Source: Pedobacter sp. HDW13
GTDB taxonomy: Bacteria; Bacteroidota; Bacteroidia; Sphingobacteriales; Sphingobacteriaceae
DNA: 64,000 nucleotides
Direction: 5' to 3'
Assembly: GCF_011303555.1 (NCBI RefSeq)
Contig: NZ_CP049868.1
Location: 4,402,001 to 4,466,000, forward strand
The notes under the pieces were generated by a model, which made no database searches, had not been told where the DNA came from, and was given only the letters and a program-made list of their open reading frames with translations. Positions 18,127 to 26,013 of this stretch are shown piece by piece. Every line of letters begins with the position of its first letter. Position 1 is the stretch's first letter. The position numbers and the translations under genes are program-made.

Positions 18127-19484
18127 TTACACATAATTAAATACAAGCGAAAAAGTAGTCAGTTCTTTTGGTGCAGATATAACTTCTATACTACCGCGAT
18201 GCATTTTCATAATGTTGCGGCTAATGGTAAGGCCAATGCCCGAACCATTTTTTCTGGTGGTATAAAAAGGCACAAATATTTTCTCGAGGTCGGCTGCTTC
18301 AATTCCTTTTCCGTTATCGCTCACATCGATATATAATTTGGTATGCTCTAAACGGTAAGCTACCGAAATGTGCGGGTTTGCTGTTTCCTCAACCGAATAA
18401 ATGCTGTTGGTAATCAGATTGATCAGTACCTGTTCAATTAACTTTAAATCGAGCTGAACAGTAATTTTGGATGAAGTTTGTTCTACATCCAGCACTACAT
18501 TTTTTACCCTGGCAAAAGGCTGCATTAATACTTTGATGTGCTTCAGGATTTCGCCAATGGTATGCGATTCGAGATTTGGTGTGGGCAGCTCGGCAATTAG
18601 GCGGTAATCTTTTACAAAATCAAGCAAACCGGCAGAACGTCTTTTGATCGTTTGCAAGGCTGTTTTCAGATCCTCCATTTCAGACATGTCGAGGTTTTCC
18701 TTGTCGCTCACCATGCTGTTAATGGTATCGGATAAAGAACTGATTGGGGTAATGGAATTGAGGATTTCGTGCGAAATAACACCAATTAACCGGTTCCAGG
18801 CTTCGGTTTCTTTCTGCTCAATTTCATCTTTTATATTTTGAAAACTGATTATGGTATAGTTTTTCCCATATAGGTTCAGTGGAATAACCTCAGTAGAAAG
18901 CTGAATGAGTTTATCCTGTATTTTTAATTCCAAAAACCTTTTTCCGCCCTGAACAATGTGCTCTATTTCGTTGGCAAAGGCAGGCAGGTGCTGTTTTAAC
19001 CTGTGCCAGTATTTATAAGCCGGAATGCTTAATAAGTTGGAGGCTGCCTGGTTAAAAAAGGCAATTTCCTCGTTTTCTTCGGCTGTTTTGGTATTATTGA
19101 TCACAATTACGCCAACAGGAACCTGCTCAAGTATGGTTTTAATCAATTGAAACATGGCTTCCTGCTCCAGCCTGATTTGTTTATGTACCAGCAGGATTTC
19201 GCCAAAAGATTCATATAGCTCCGGAAAACTACCTTTTGTTGCTTTATTCTTGAAATTTAAGGTATGATCGCGCGTTTTTACAGCCAATATAAAGCGTTTA
19301 ATATCTGATCGGATTTCGTTAATGTAGTAATAAAGGGAAATAATGGCCCCAGCAATACAAATGAAACACCAATAATAGTAAACCAGAGTTGGGTATTACT
19401 AATGAGGTAAAACAAAAGATAACCCAGCAGGTTGATAACCAACAGGCGAAATATTAAACGAAAAGTAAAGCGTTTGTAGAACAT
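18127..19484 (-). pseudogene. Sensor histidine kinase (NtrY-like) of the sigma-54 two-component system, interrupted by a 1-nt frameshift
   Basis: Partner kinase of the regulator encoded just upstream. Starting at 19484, two TM helices (LIFRLLVINLLGYLLFYLI; LWFTIIGVSFVLLG) precede a linker. Then come a PAS-like region (about VPVGVIVINNT to SFQNI), the phospho-acceptor helix LIGVISHEILNSITPISSL, and HATPase motifs SDNGKGIE and GSGIGLTISRNIMKMHRG. The frame breaks at the CCCC of 19347-19350 (GGGG on the coding strand). One more G gives VLLGAIISLYYYINEIRSDI leading into LAVKTRDHTLNFKNK, for about 452 aa. A base-call error is the most likely cause. Confidence 0.85.
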
Positions 19485-19564
19485 ATTTTAAGGTTAAAGG
19501 AAGAAGGTTTAAAGGTAGGGGCATAGCGAAAACTACCTTCTGCCATTTTACCCTCCACCTCCAA

Positions 19565-20935
19565 TTAAATTCCAAATTTCTCAATTCTCCGGTACAATGC
19601 GGCACGGGTTAGGCCCAGCTCGGCTGCTGCCTTTGATATATTGCCCTTGTGCTTGTCAATTGCTTTTTGCACCATCATTTTCTCCATATCTTCTAAAGCC
19701 ATTTCATCAGGCAAGGCAGTATTCTGCGCAAATCGCTGCGGACTTAACTGTAAATCCGCTTCAGAAATGTCGGTTCCATCACTCATAATTACCGCCCGTT
19801 CTAAAACATGCTGCAGCTCACGCACATTGCCTGGCCATTTGTAATTTAGGAGTACTTCTTGTGCCTTAGCACTTAAATTACGGATTTCTTTGTGGTATTT
19901 AGAACTAAAAACCTGCATAAAATGATTGGCCAGGAGCAAAATATCTCCGCCGCGTTTGCGTAAAGGCGGCAGCAATAACTCAACAGTATTAATCCTGAAT
20001 AATAAATCCTGCCTGAAGGTATTTTTGGCCACCATCTCATCAAGGGGCATATTGGTTGCTGTAATTAACCGCACATTTACCTTACGCTCTTTACTCTCGC
20101 CTAAGCGGGTAACGGTTCTGTTTTGCAAAACACTCAATAACTTGGCCTGAAGCGGTAGGGTTAAATTGCCAATCTCATCTAAAAAAATGGTACCTCCATC
20201 TGCCAGTTCAAAGCGGCCGGGTTTATCTTCCCGTGCATCGGTAAAGGCTCCTTTGGCGTAACCAAAAAGCTCACTTTCAAATAAATTTTCATTTAACGAG
20301 CCCAGGTCAACATGCATAAATACCTGATTTTTCCGTTGCGAGTTTCCATGTATTTCGTAAGCAAAAACCTGTTTTCCGGTACCATTTTCGCCTAAAATAA
20401 GCACATTGGCATCCGTAGGAGCAACTTTTATTAAGGTGTTTTGTAAATGTTTTATTCCTTCGGCCTGACCTACAATGTTATCAAAACCACGGGTCATATC
20501 TTTTTGCAGAGAAGAATGTATTTTTTCGAGTTTCTTAACCTTCCGGGTCGATTCGCGGAGTTTAGATGCGGCTGAGATCGTGGCAAAAAGCTTTTCATTT
20601 TCCCAGGGCTTCAAGATAAAATCGGTAGCCCCGTTTTTAATTGCTTTTACGGCAAGTTCAACGTTGCCAAAAGCCGTCATTAAAATGACCACATAGTCCT
20701 TATCGATCGATAAAATATGTTCGAGCCAGTACAGCCCCTCGCGACCATCGCTTGCACCTTTTTGATAGTTCATATCTAAAAGGATAATGTCGACTTCGTT
20801 TTTGCTTAGTAAAACATTGATCTCTTTCGGCGATTTGCAGGTAATCACCTGTTTAACCTGTTGCTTTAAAAATAAACGCGCACTCAATAGAATGTCGTCA
20901 TCATCATCGATAATTAAAACTGTAGCGTCTAACAT
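19565..20935 (-). CDS. NtrC-family sigma-54-dependent response regulator
   Basis: 456-aa enhancer-binding protein that remodels sigma-54 RNA polymerase when phosphorylated. The receiver domain (1-~125) has the acidic patch IIDDDDD and Asp54 in ILLDMNY. The AAA+ domain has Walker A GENGTGKQ, the sigma-54 contact loop as GAFTDA instead of the classical GAFTGA, Walker B GGTIFLDEIGNL and an Arg-finger region NVRELQHVLERAV. The C-terminal Fis-type helix-turn-helix is ISKAAAELGLTRAALYRRI. It is divergent from the efflux operon at 21165. Paired dyads and a -24/-12-like site between them suggest that operon is its target. Confidence 0.92.
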   Translation of the reverse strand: MLDATVLIIDDDDDILLSARLFLKQQVKQVITCKSPKEINVLLSKNEVDIILLDMNYQKGASDGREGLYWLEHILSIDKDYVVILMTAFGNVELAVKAIKNGATDFILKPWENEKLFATISAASKLRESTRKVKKLEKIHSSLQKDMTRGFDNIVGQAEGIKHLQNTLIKVAPTDANVLILGENGTGKQVFAYEIHGNSQRKNQVFMHVDLGSLNENLFESELFGYAKGAFTDAREDKPGRFELADGGTIFLDEIGNLTLPLQAKLLSVLQNRTVTRLGESKERKVNVRLITATNMPLDEMVAKNTFRQDLLFRINTVELLLPPLRKRGGDILLLANHFMQVFSSKYHKEIRNLSAKAQEVLLNYKWPGNVRELQHVLERAVIMSDGTDISEADLQLSPQRFAQNTALPDEMALEDMEKMMVQKAIDKHKGNISKAAAELGLTRAALYRRIEKFGI

Positions 20936-21015
20936 AACCTCTCCCTATTAAAGTTACTATACATATATTCTTTTTTACTATCCCTCTCCTGGGGGAGTGA
21001 GACAAAATTAACTAA

Positions 21016-21054
21016 ACTGTCCGCTCCCGCACATAAACTGTTCGATAATGAACA
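21016..21054. promoter_or_regulatory. Two tandem dyad sites, probable enhancers for the NtrC-type regulator
   Basis: ACTGTCCGCTCCCGCACA (21016-21033) and ACTGTTCGATAATGAACA (21037-21054) share ACTGTyCG-n5-GmACA and lie 21 nt apart, two helical turns. The second is a perfect dyad, CTGTTC/GAACAG. They sit 65-100 nt upstream of the candidate -24 element, a normal distance for NtrC-family enhancers. Assignment to the regulator at 19565 is inferred. Confidence 0.6.
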
Positions 21055-21117
21055 GGTTAAAATAGTGAAAACTTTTAAATATTTGATTATTAGTATTTTA
21101 ATTGTGTTTTTGGGTTT

Positions 21118-21132
21118 TGGCACAAGCTTGGT
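21118..21132 (+). promoter_or_regulatory. Candidate sigma-54 (-24/-12) promoter of the efflux operon
   Basis: TGGCAC at 21118-21123 is a perfect -24 half. At the -12 position TTGG/TGGT only partly matches TTGC. The implied transcript start, near 21143, lies ~22 nt before ATG 21165. The divergent sigma-54 activator gene makes the call plausible; the weak -12 half makes it uncertain. Confidence 0.5.
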
Positions 21133-21164
21133 TATTAGAGAAACCGAACAGTACAAGCGAACAC

Positions 21165-22409
21165 ATGGACAAGAAAATAGAGAAGAAAAGATTTAGCAGA
21201 AAAACCTTATTGATGATAGGCGGCGCCGTTGCTTTTGTGGCAATTGTAATTTATGGCTACACCTTATCGCTAAAGAAAGTATACAGTGCCGATGCCGATA
21301 AATTAACCATCAGCAAAGTAGAGTTTGGCGATTTTGAAGATGTTGTTTTGTTAAATGCCAGTGTGGTTCCACTAACCTCGGTAATTGTAAGTTCATCAGA
21401 AGGCGGAACAGTAGCCGAAATCTTTACCGAAAATGGTGCTTCGGTAGTAAAAGGTACGCCACTGTTACGGATCTCTAATTCGAATGCGATGTTAAGTTAC
21501 ACTTCGAGCCAAACAGCAGCTACCGAACAGATTAACCAATTGCGTAAATCACGTTTGGATTTGGAGCAAAACCAAAGGGTGCTAAACCAGGATTTACTGG
21601 ATGTTGAAAATAACCTGCGTACAGCGACAAGACAGTTTCGTTTGGATAGTAACCTGTTCAGTAAAAAAGTAATTACGCTGCAGGAATTTAACAAATCGAG
21701 TCAGGATTACGAGTATTACCAGGGCAAACGTAAAATTGTAAGACAGGCTATTGCCCAGGAAAACCAAAGCAGAAAAATGCAACTCGCACAAATCGACCAA
21801 TCGATGGGACAAATGAACGAGAGTTTGGAAATGATCAGGAAAAACATCGAAAATATGACGATCAAGGCACCCGTTTCAGGTAAATTGTCTTCTTACGATC
21901 CGGTAATTGGTAAATCTTACAATTCGAACGAAATGATCGGAAAGATTGATGTATTGCAAGGGTATAAATTGCAGGCAGGCGTTGATGAATATTACATTAA
22001 CAGGGTAAAAGAAGGGCAAACCGCTACCTGCGAATTTAATGGTAAAACCTATAATTTAACCGTGAGTAAAGTAATACCAGAGGTTACAGCAGGGCAGTTT
22101 CAGGTAGAAATGGTGTTTAAAACTGCCGCACCTGATGGTTTACGTCGTGGCTTATCACTGCAAACCAAGTTAACCTTGTCTGATAACAGTAAATCGTTGC
22201 TTTTGTCGCAAGGGCAGTTTTTTCAAAGTACAGGCGGCTCGTGGGTGTTTGTGGTAAACAACGGCAAAGCGACCAAGAAAAATGTGAAAATTGGAAGGAA
22301 AAACTACCTCTACTACGAAATATTGGATGGTTTGCAGAAAGGCGATGAGGTAATAACTTCTTCTTACGATCAATTTAACCAGTACGATCAGGTAGAGATT
22401 AATAAATAA
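21165..22409 (+). CDS. HlyD/MacA-like periplasmic adaptor (membrane fusion) protein of the efflux operon
   Basis: 414 aa, anchored by one TM helix (about residues 13-33, LLMIGGAVAFVAIVIYGY) with the bulk in the periplasm. A lipoyl-type half domain (SEGGTVAEIFTENGASVVKGTPLLRI) leads into a long alpha hairpin (about 105-230, Gln/Arg/Leu-rich coiled coil), the second lipoyl half (MTIKAPVSGKLSSYD) and a beta-barrel/membrane-proximal tail. It should bridge the ABC permeases to an outer-membrane duct; no TolC-like gene is in the operon. The frame extends upstream to 21102, but ATG 21165 fits the charged start and the candidate promoter. Confidence 0.9.
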   Translation: MDKKIEKKRFSRKTLLMIGGAVAFVAIVIYGYTLSLKKVYSADADKLTISKVEFGDFEDVVLLNASVVPLTSVIVSSSEGGTVAEIFTENGASVVKGTPLLRISNSNAMLSYTSSQTAATEQINQLRKSRLDLEQNQRVLNQDLLDVENNLRTATRQFRLDSNLFSKKVITLQEFNKSSQDYEYYQGKRKIVRQAIAQENQSRKMQLAQIDQSMGQMNESLEMIRKNIENMTIKAPVSGKLSSYDPVIGKSYNSNEMIGKIDVLQGYKLQAGVDEYYINRVKEGQTATCEFNGKTYNLTVSKVIPEVTAGQFQVEMVFKTAAPDGLRRGLSLQTKLTLSDNSKSLLLSQGQFFQSTGGSWVFVVNNGKATKKNVKIGRKNYLYYEILDGLQKGDEVITSSYDQFNQYDQVEINK

Positions 22410-22477
22410 GATAAGCGATTGCGATAAGCCTTTGGCAGAAATTTTAAAATTAAATAAACAATATAATCAAGTCTTGC

Positions 22478-22580
22478 TACTAAATACCAGGTAATCGCTA
22501 CTAAATACTTATTACTAGTTACTTGCTACTAAAATACTTGCTACTAGCCCTGCAACACTTGATACTCAATACTAAAAGCT
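22478..22580. repeat. Spacer of degenerate CTTGCTACT / CTTGATACT words
   Basis: At least six variants of ttgctactaaatact or ttgatactcaatact follow one another up to the ATPase ATG at 22581. It is the same word family as 5436-5578 and 23435-23553. Unlike a protein-coding repeat, it has no open frame. Confidence 0.55.
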
Positions 22581-23279
22581 ATGATTAAAATAGAAAAACT
22601 GGAAAAAGTTTACAAAACAGAAGAAGTAGAAACAACAGCCCTTAACGGGATCGATCTTCATGTAAAAGAAGGCGAGTTTGTATCCATTATGGGGCCATCA
22701 GGCTGCGGAAAATCTACCCTCTTAAACGTAATGGGCTTGTTAGATAAACCAGAAAGCGGAAGCTACAAGTTTATTGATACCGAGCTTTTAACGCTTAACG
22801 ATAGAGAACGTTCCAATTTCCGCAAAAGAAATATGGGCTTCGTTTTCCAGAATTTTAATCTGATTGATGAACTTACTGTTTTTGAAAATATAGAACTGCC
22901 TTTAATTTATAATAAAGTTCCGGCAACCGAGCGCAAGAAACTGGTTAACGAAATTATTGAGCGGATGAACATTGTAAACCGTAGCGGGCACTTTCCGCAA
23001 CAGTTATCCGGTGGTCAGCAGCAGCGTGTGGCAGTAGCCCGGGCTTTAGTAACCAAGCCTAAATTGGTTTTGGCCGATGAGCCTACCGGGAACCTGGATA
23101 GCTCGCACGGTAACGAAGTGATGGAGTTGCTTTGTGAGTTAAACGAAACAGGAACCACTATTGTAATGGTAACACACTCGAGCCATGATGCCAGTTTTTC
23201 TAACCGGATTATTAACCTGAAAGATGGCCATGTAATTTCGGAAAAGATAAACAAGAGTAGAAACGAAGAGCTGATATAG
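22581..23279 (+). CDS. MacB/LolD-type ABC transporter ATPase (first ATPase of the efflux operon)
   Basis: 232-aa cytosolic nucleotide-binding subunit expected to power the FtsX-like permeases downstream. Walker A is GPSGCGKST, the Q-loop is VFQNFNLI, the signature is LSGGQQQRVAVARAL, Walker B with D-loop is LVLADEPTGNLD, and the H-loop is VMVTHSS, all canonical. It comes after the adaptor and before eight permease genes, the order typical of MacAB-like systems. Its family resembles LolD and FtsE as well, so the export substrate cannot be named. Confidence 0.93.
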   Translation: MIKIEKLEKVYKTEEVETTALNGIDLHVKEGEFVSIMGPSGCGKSTLLNVMGLLDKPESGSYKFIDTELLTLNDRERSNFRKRNMGFVFQNFNLIDELTVFENIELPLIYNKVPATERKKLVNEIIERMNIVNRSGHFPQQLSGGQQQRVAVARALVTKPKLVLADEPTGNLDSSHGNEVMELLCELNETGTTIVMVTHSSHDASFSNRIINLKDGHVISEKINKSRNEELI

Positions 23280-23283
23280 GAAG

Positions 23284-23328
23284 GAAGGCAGAAGGTCAAG
23301 TTATACCAACCTTTAAGCTTCTGCCTTC
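23284..23328 (+). other. 11-bp perfect hairpin inside the efflux operon
   Basis: GAAGGCAGAAG (23284-23294) pairs exactly with CTTCTGCCTTC (23318-23328), with an AAGG/CCTT extension inside. It lies 5 nt past the ATPase stop and lacks a T run, so it looks more like an RNA-processing or partial-attenuation hairpin than a terminator. Confidence 0.5.
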
Positions 23329-23434
23329 AGCCATTAAAAAAGATTTTAGTTTAGTTTAATGATAGCCACCCAACAATCTTCCCGGATGGGGAGATTTGGG
23401 ACAGGCAAGAGAAAGTCTATCGCTGCTCAACCCT

Positions 23435-23553
23435 TGATATTAACTACTTGATACTAACTACTTGATACTTTATACTAACTACCTGCTACTAACCACTTGA
23501 TACTCGCTACTAAACACCTGCTACCTAAAGTACCCTAACTACCTGATACAAAT
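23435..23553. repeat. Spacer of degenerate ACTTGATACTAACT words
   Basis: About ten variants of acttgatactaact or acctgctactaacc run without interruption up to the start codon of the first permease (23557). No open frame or hairpin. Confidence 0.6.
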
Positions 23554-23556
23554 AAT

Positions 23557-25926
23557 ATGTTCAAATTAAACCTGAAAATAGCCTTACGCAACCTTTGGAA
23601 AAACAAGGGATTCTCACTGATCAACATCGGTGGATTAGCCATTGGCCTGGCCAGTTGCCTGATTTTGCTTCTATATGTGGCTTACGAGTGGAGTTACGAT
23701 AAGCAGTTTACAAATAACGAAAAAACGTATGTAGTTTATCAAAGTGTGGTAGCTAATGGTAAAACCTTCAGCTGGTCGTGGACACCCAATGTAATGGCCG
23801 GCGAGCTGCAGGAAAAATTACCCGGAGTAAAATATGCCTCTCATTCAACTTATCCGCAAACGAATTTAATCACTGCCGGCGAAAAAAAGATAAGCAGCAG
23901 AGTTGTATATGCTGATCCGAATTTTCTTAAAATATTAGATTATAAATTTATTAAAGGTAACTCAGCCAGGGCTTTAAAAGATATAAATACCATTATCCTT
24001 ACTAAATCTTACGCCGAAAAATTATTTGGCAATGAAGATCCTGTCAATAAAACTGTAAAGTTAGAAAATGAGGATGTTTTAAAAGTAGAAGCAGTAATAG
24101 ATGATGTGCCGGCCAATAGCAGTATAAATTTTGAGTGCATTATGCCCTGGGAATTATTCGAAAAAAGAGAAACCTGGGCAAAAGAGGCTAACTGGGGGAA
24201 CAACATGTGCCTTACCCTGGTACAACTAAAAGATAATAATGCATTTACTGAGGCGAATGCAGATATAAAAGACATTTACAAAAGACATAATAAGGAAATT
24301 GTTTCTGTAGCACTACTTCATCCCTTAACTAAATGGCATTTGTATGCCGATTTTGAAAACGGAAAATCAGTAGGCGGTAAAATAGACCAGCTGAAGATAT
24401 TTTTGTTGCTGGCCTTTTGCATATTATTAATTGCCTGTATAAATTTTATGAATTTATCAACTGCCCGATCAGAGCGCAGGGCTAAAGAAGTTGGTGTTCG
24501 GAAAGCAATCGGATCCACACGTAGATCTTTAATAAGTCAGTTTTTTTTAGAATCGCTGCTAATCACATTTATTGCTACAGTGTTTGCATTTATTTTGGTT
24601 GAAGTTAGTTTGCCCTATTTCAATAATATACTAAATATCAAACTCACAATTGATTACCACAATAGTTTATTTTGGCTAATCTTAGTGGCATTAATGATTT
24701 TTACCGGATTCGTAGCAGGTAGTTATCCGGCATTATATTTATCATCTTTCGAGCCGGTTAAAGTATTAAAGGGCTTTAGCTTGAAAACAGATTCATCCGT
24801 ATCGATCAGGAAAATTTTGGTGGTAGGGCAATTTGTTTTTGCCGCCTGTTTAATTGTTTGTACGATGGTGATTTACCAGCAGTTAAATTATATTAAAAAT
24901 AAGCCCATCGGATATAATCAATCCAACTTAATTCAGATAGCCGTTGATGGAAAATTGCGTGATCAGCAAAAACTCGAATTGCTTAAAACGCAATTAATAA
25001 AATCGGGTGCAGCCAGTAATGTAACTTTTTTCAGCTCAGACTTTACGGAAGGAGGGAACAATACTACAAATATTGAATGGGAAGGAAAGAATCCGAAAGA
25101 ATTGATTTCATTTAACCATAGGGGCATTGGATACGATTTTGTTGAAACAATCGGCACAGAAATAATTAGTGGAAGAGAGTTTTCTGCAAAATTTCCGAAC
25201 GATACAAGTAGCGTTATGCTTAACGAAGCTGCCGTTAAAATGATGAATCTAAAAAATCCCATTGGTGCCACAATTAAATTTTGGGGTACCAGGTTAACCA
25301 ATGTTGGTGTGGTAAAAGATTTTGTTGTAGAAAGCGCTTATCAAAAAGTAGCACCCATGATTTTCTATTTAAATACGAAAGATAATGCATCAATGATTAT
25401 TGCCCGTTTAAACCCCAATCAGAATATCAGTTCTTCATTGGAGAAAATAGATGAGTTGGTTAAAGAAATGGAACCCAATTATCCTGTTAACCGAAAATTC
25501 GTGAACGAGTCTTTTGAGGTGAAATTTCAGGACGAAAAACTTTTGGGCACGCTTTCTAACTGGTTCGGAGGTTTTGCAATATTCATTTCGTGCTTAGGAT
25601 TACTTGGTCTTGCACTCTTTATGGCCGAGCAACGCAAAAAAGAAATCAGTATCCGCAAGGTATTGGGGGCCAGTACAACCAATATCCTCACTTTACTGAA
25701 TAAAGATTTTATTAAACTGGTGGCTATTGCCAATATCATTGCATTTCCGCTGGCTTACATCATTATCAATAAATGGTTATCCGCTTTCGAATATCGGGTT
25801 TCGATTTCACCATTGCCCTTTATTGTTGCGATTACACTATCGGTGCTGATTGCCATTTTAACCGTAAGTATCCAGTCGGTAAAAGTAGCCAAGGCTAACC
25901 CGGTTGATGCTTTAAAATATGAATAA
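23557..25926 (+). CDS. FtsX/MacB-like ABC permease 1 of 8
   Basis: 789 aa. The array's shared plan is clearest here. It has an N-terminal amphipathic MFKLNLKIALRNLWKNKG, TM1 (~20-42), a periplasmic MacB-PCD-like domain (~50-270), three TMs (~284-395) with the coupling motif KEVGVRKAIGS, and another TM (~417-442). A second periplasmic domain follows, then three TMs (~670-785) with KEISIRKVLGAS and the tail VDALKYE. This is an internal duplication of the four-TM MacB unit, giving eight TMs. It carries the group-A motif KWHLYADFENGKSVGGKIDQ before TM2. Its last ~380 bp are mosaic with permease 2. The exported substrate is unknown. Confidence 0.9.
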   Translation: MFKLNLKIALRNLWKNKGFSLINIGGLAIGLASCLILLLYVAYEWSYDKQFTNNEKTYVVYQSVVANGKTFSWSWTPNVMAGELQEKLPGVKYASHSTYPQTNLITAGEKKISSRVVYADPNFLKILDYKFIKGNSARALKDINTIILTKSYAEKLFGNEDPVNKTVKLENEDVLKVEAVIDDVPANSSINFECIMPWELFEKRETWAKEANWGNNMCLTLVQLKDNNAFTEANADIKDIYKRHNKEIVSVALLHPLTKWHLYADFENGKSVGGKIDQLKIFLLLAFCILLIACINFMNLSTARSERRAKEVGVRKAIGSTRRSLISQFFLESLLITFIATVFAFILVEVSLPYFNNILNIKLTIDYHNSLFWLILVALMIFTGFVAGSYPALYLSSFEPVKVLKGFSLKTDSSVSIRKILVVGQFVFAACLIVCTMVIYQQLNYIKNKPIGYNQSNLIQIAVDGKLRDQQKLELLKTQLIKSGAASNVTFFSSDFTEGGNNTTNIEWEGKNPKELISFNHRGIGYDFVETIGTEIISGREFSAKFPNDTSSVMLNEAAVKMMNLKNPIGATIKFWGTRLTNVGVVKDFVVESAYQKVAPMIFYLNTKDNASMIIARLNPNQNISSSLEKIDELVKEMEPNYPVNRKFVNESFEVKFQDEKLLGTLSNWFGGFAIFISCLGLLGLALFMAEQRKKEISIRKVLGASTTNILTLLNKDFIKLVAIANIIAFPLAYIIINKWLSAFEYRVSISPLPFIVAITLSVLIAILTVSIQSVKVAKANPVDALKYE

Positions 25927-26013
25927 AGCTGAAAGCAAAAAGACCAAAGACTAAAGTGAGCCACCACGGTCTTGATACTAAATACTTTTATCCTGATACT
26001 AAGAGACTGAAAA
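25927..26013. repeat. Permease 1-2 spacer, duplicated after permease 2
   Basis: The spacer is nearly identical to 28375-28460: agaccaaagactaaagtgag, then cggtcttgatactaaatac, then ttttatcctgatactaa. It shows that gene and spacer were duplicated, or converted, together. Confidence 0.7.
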
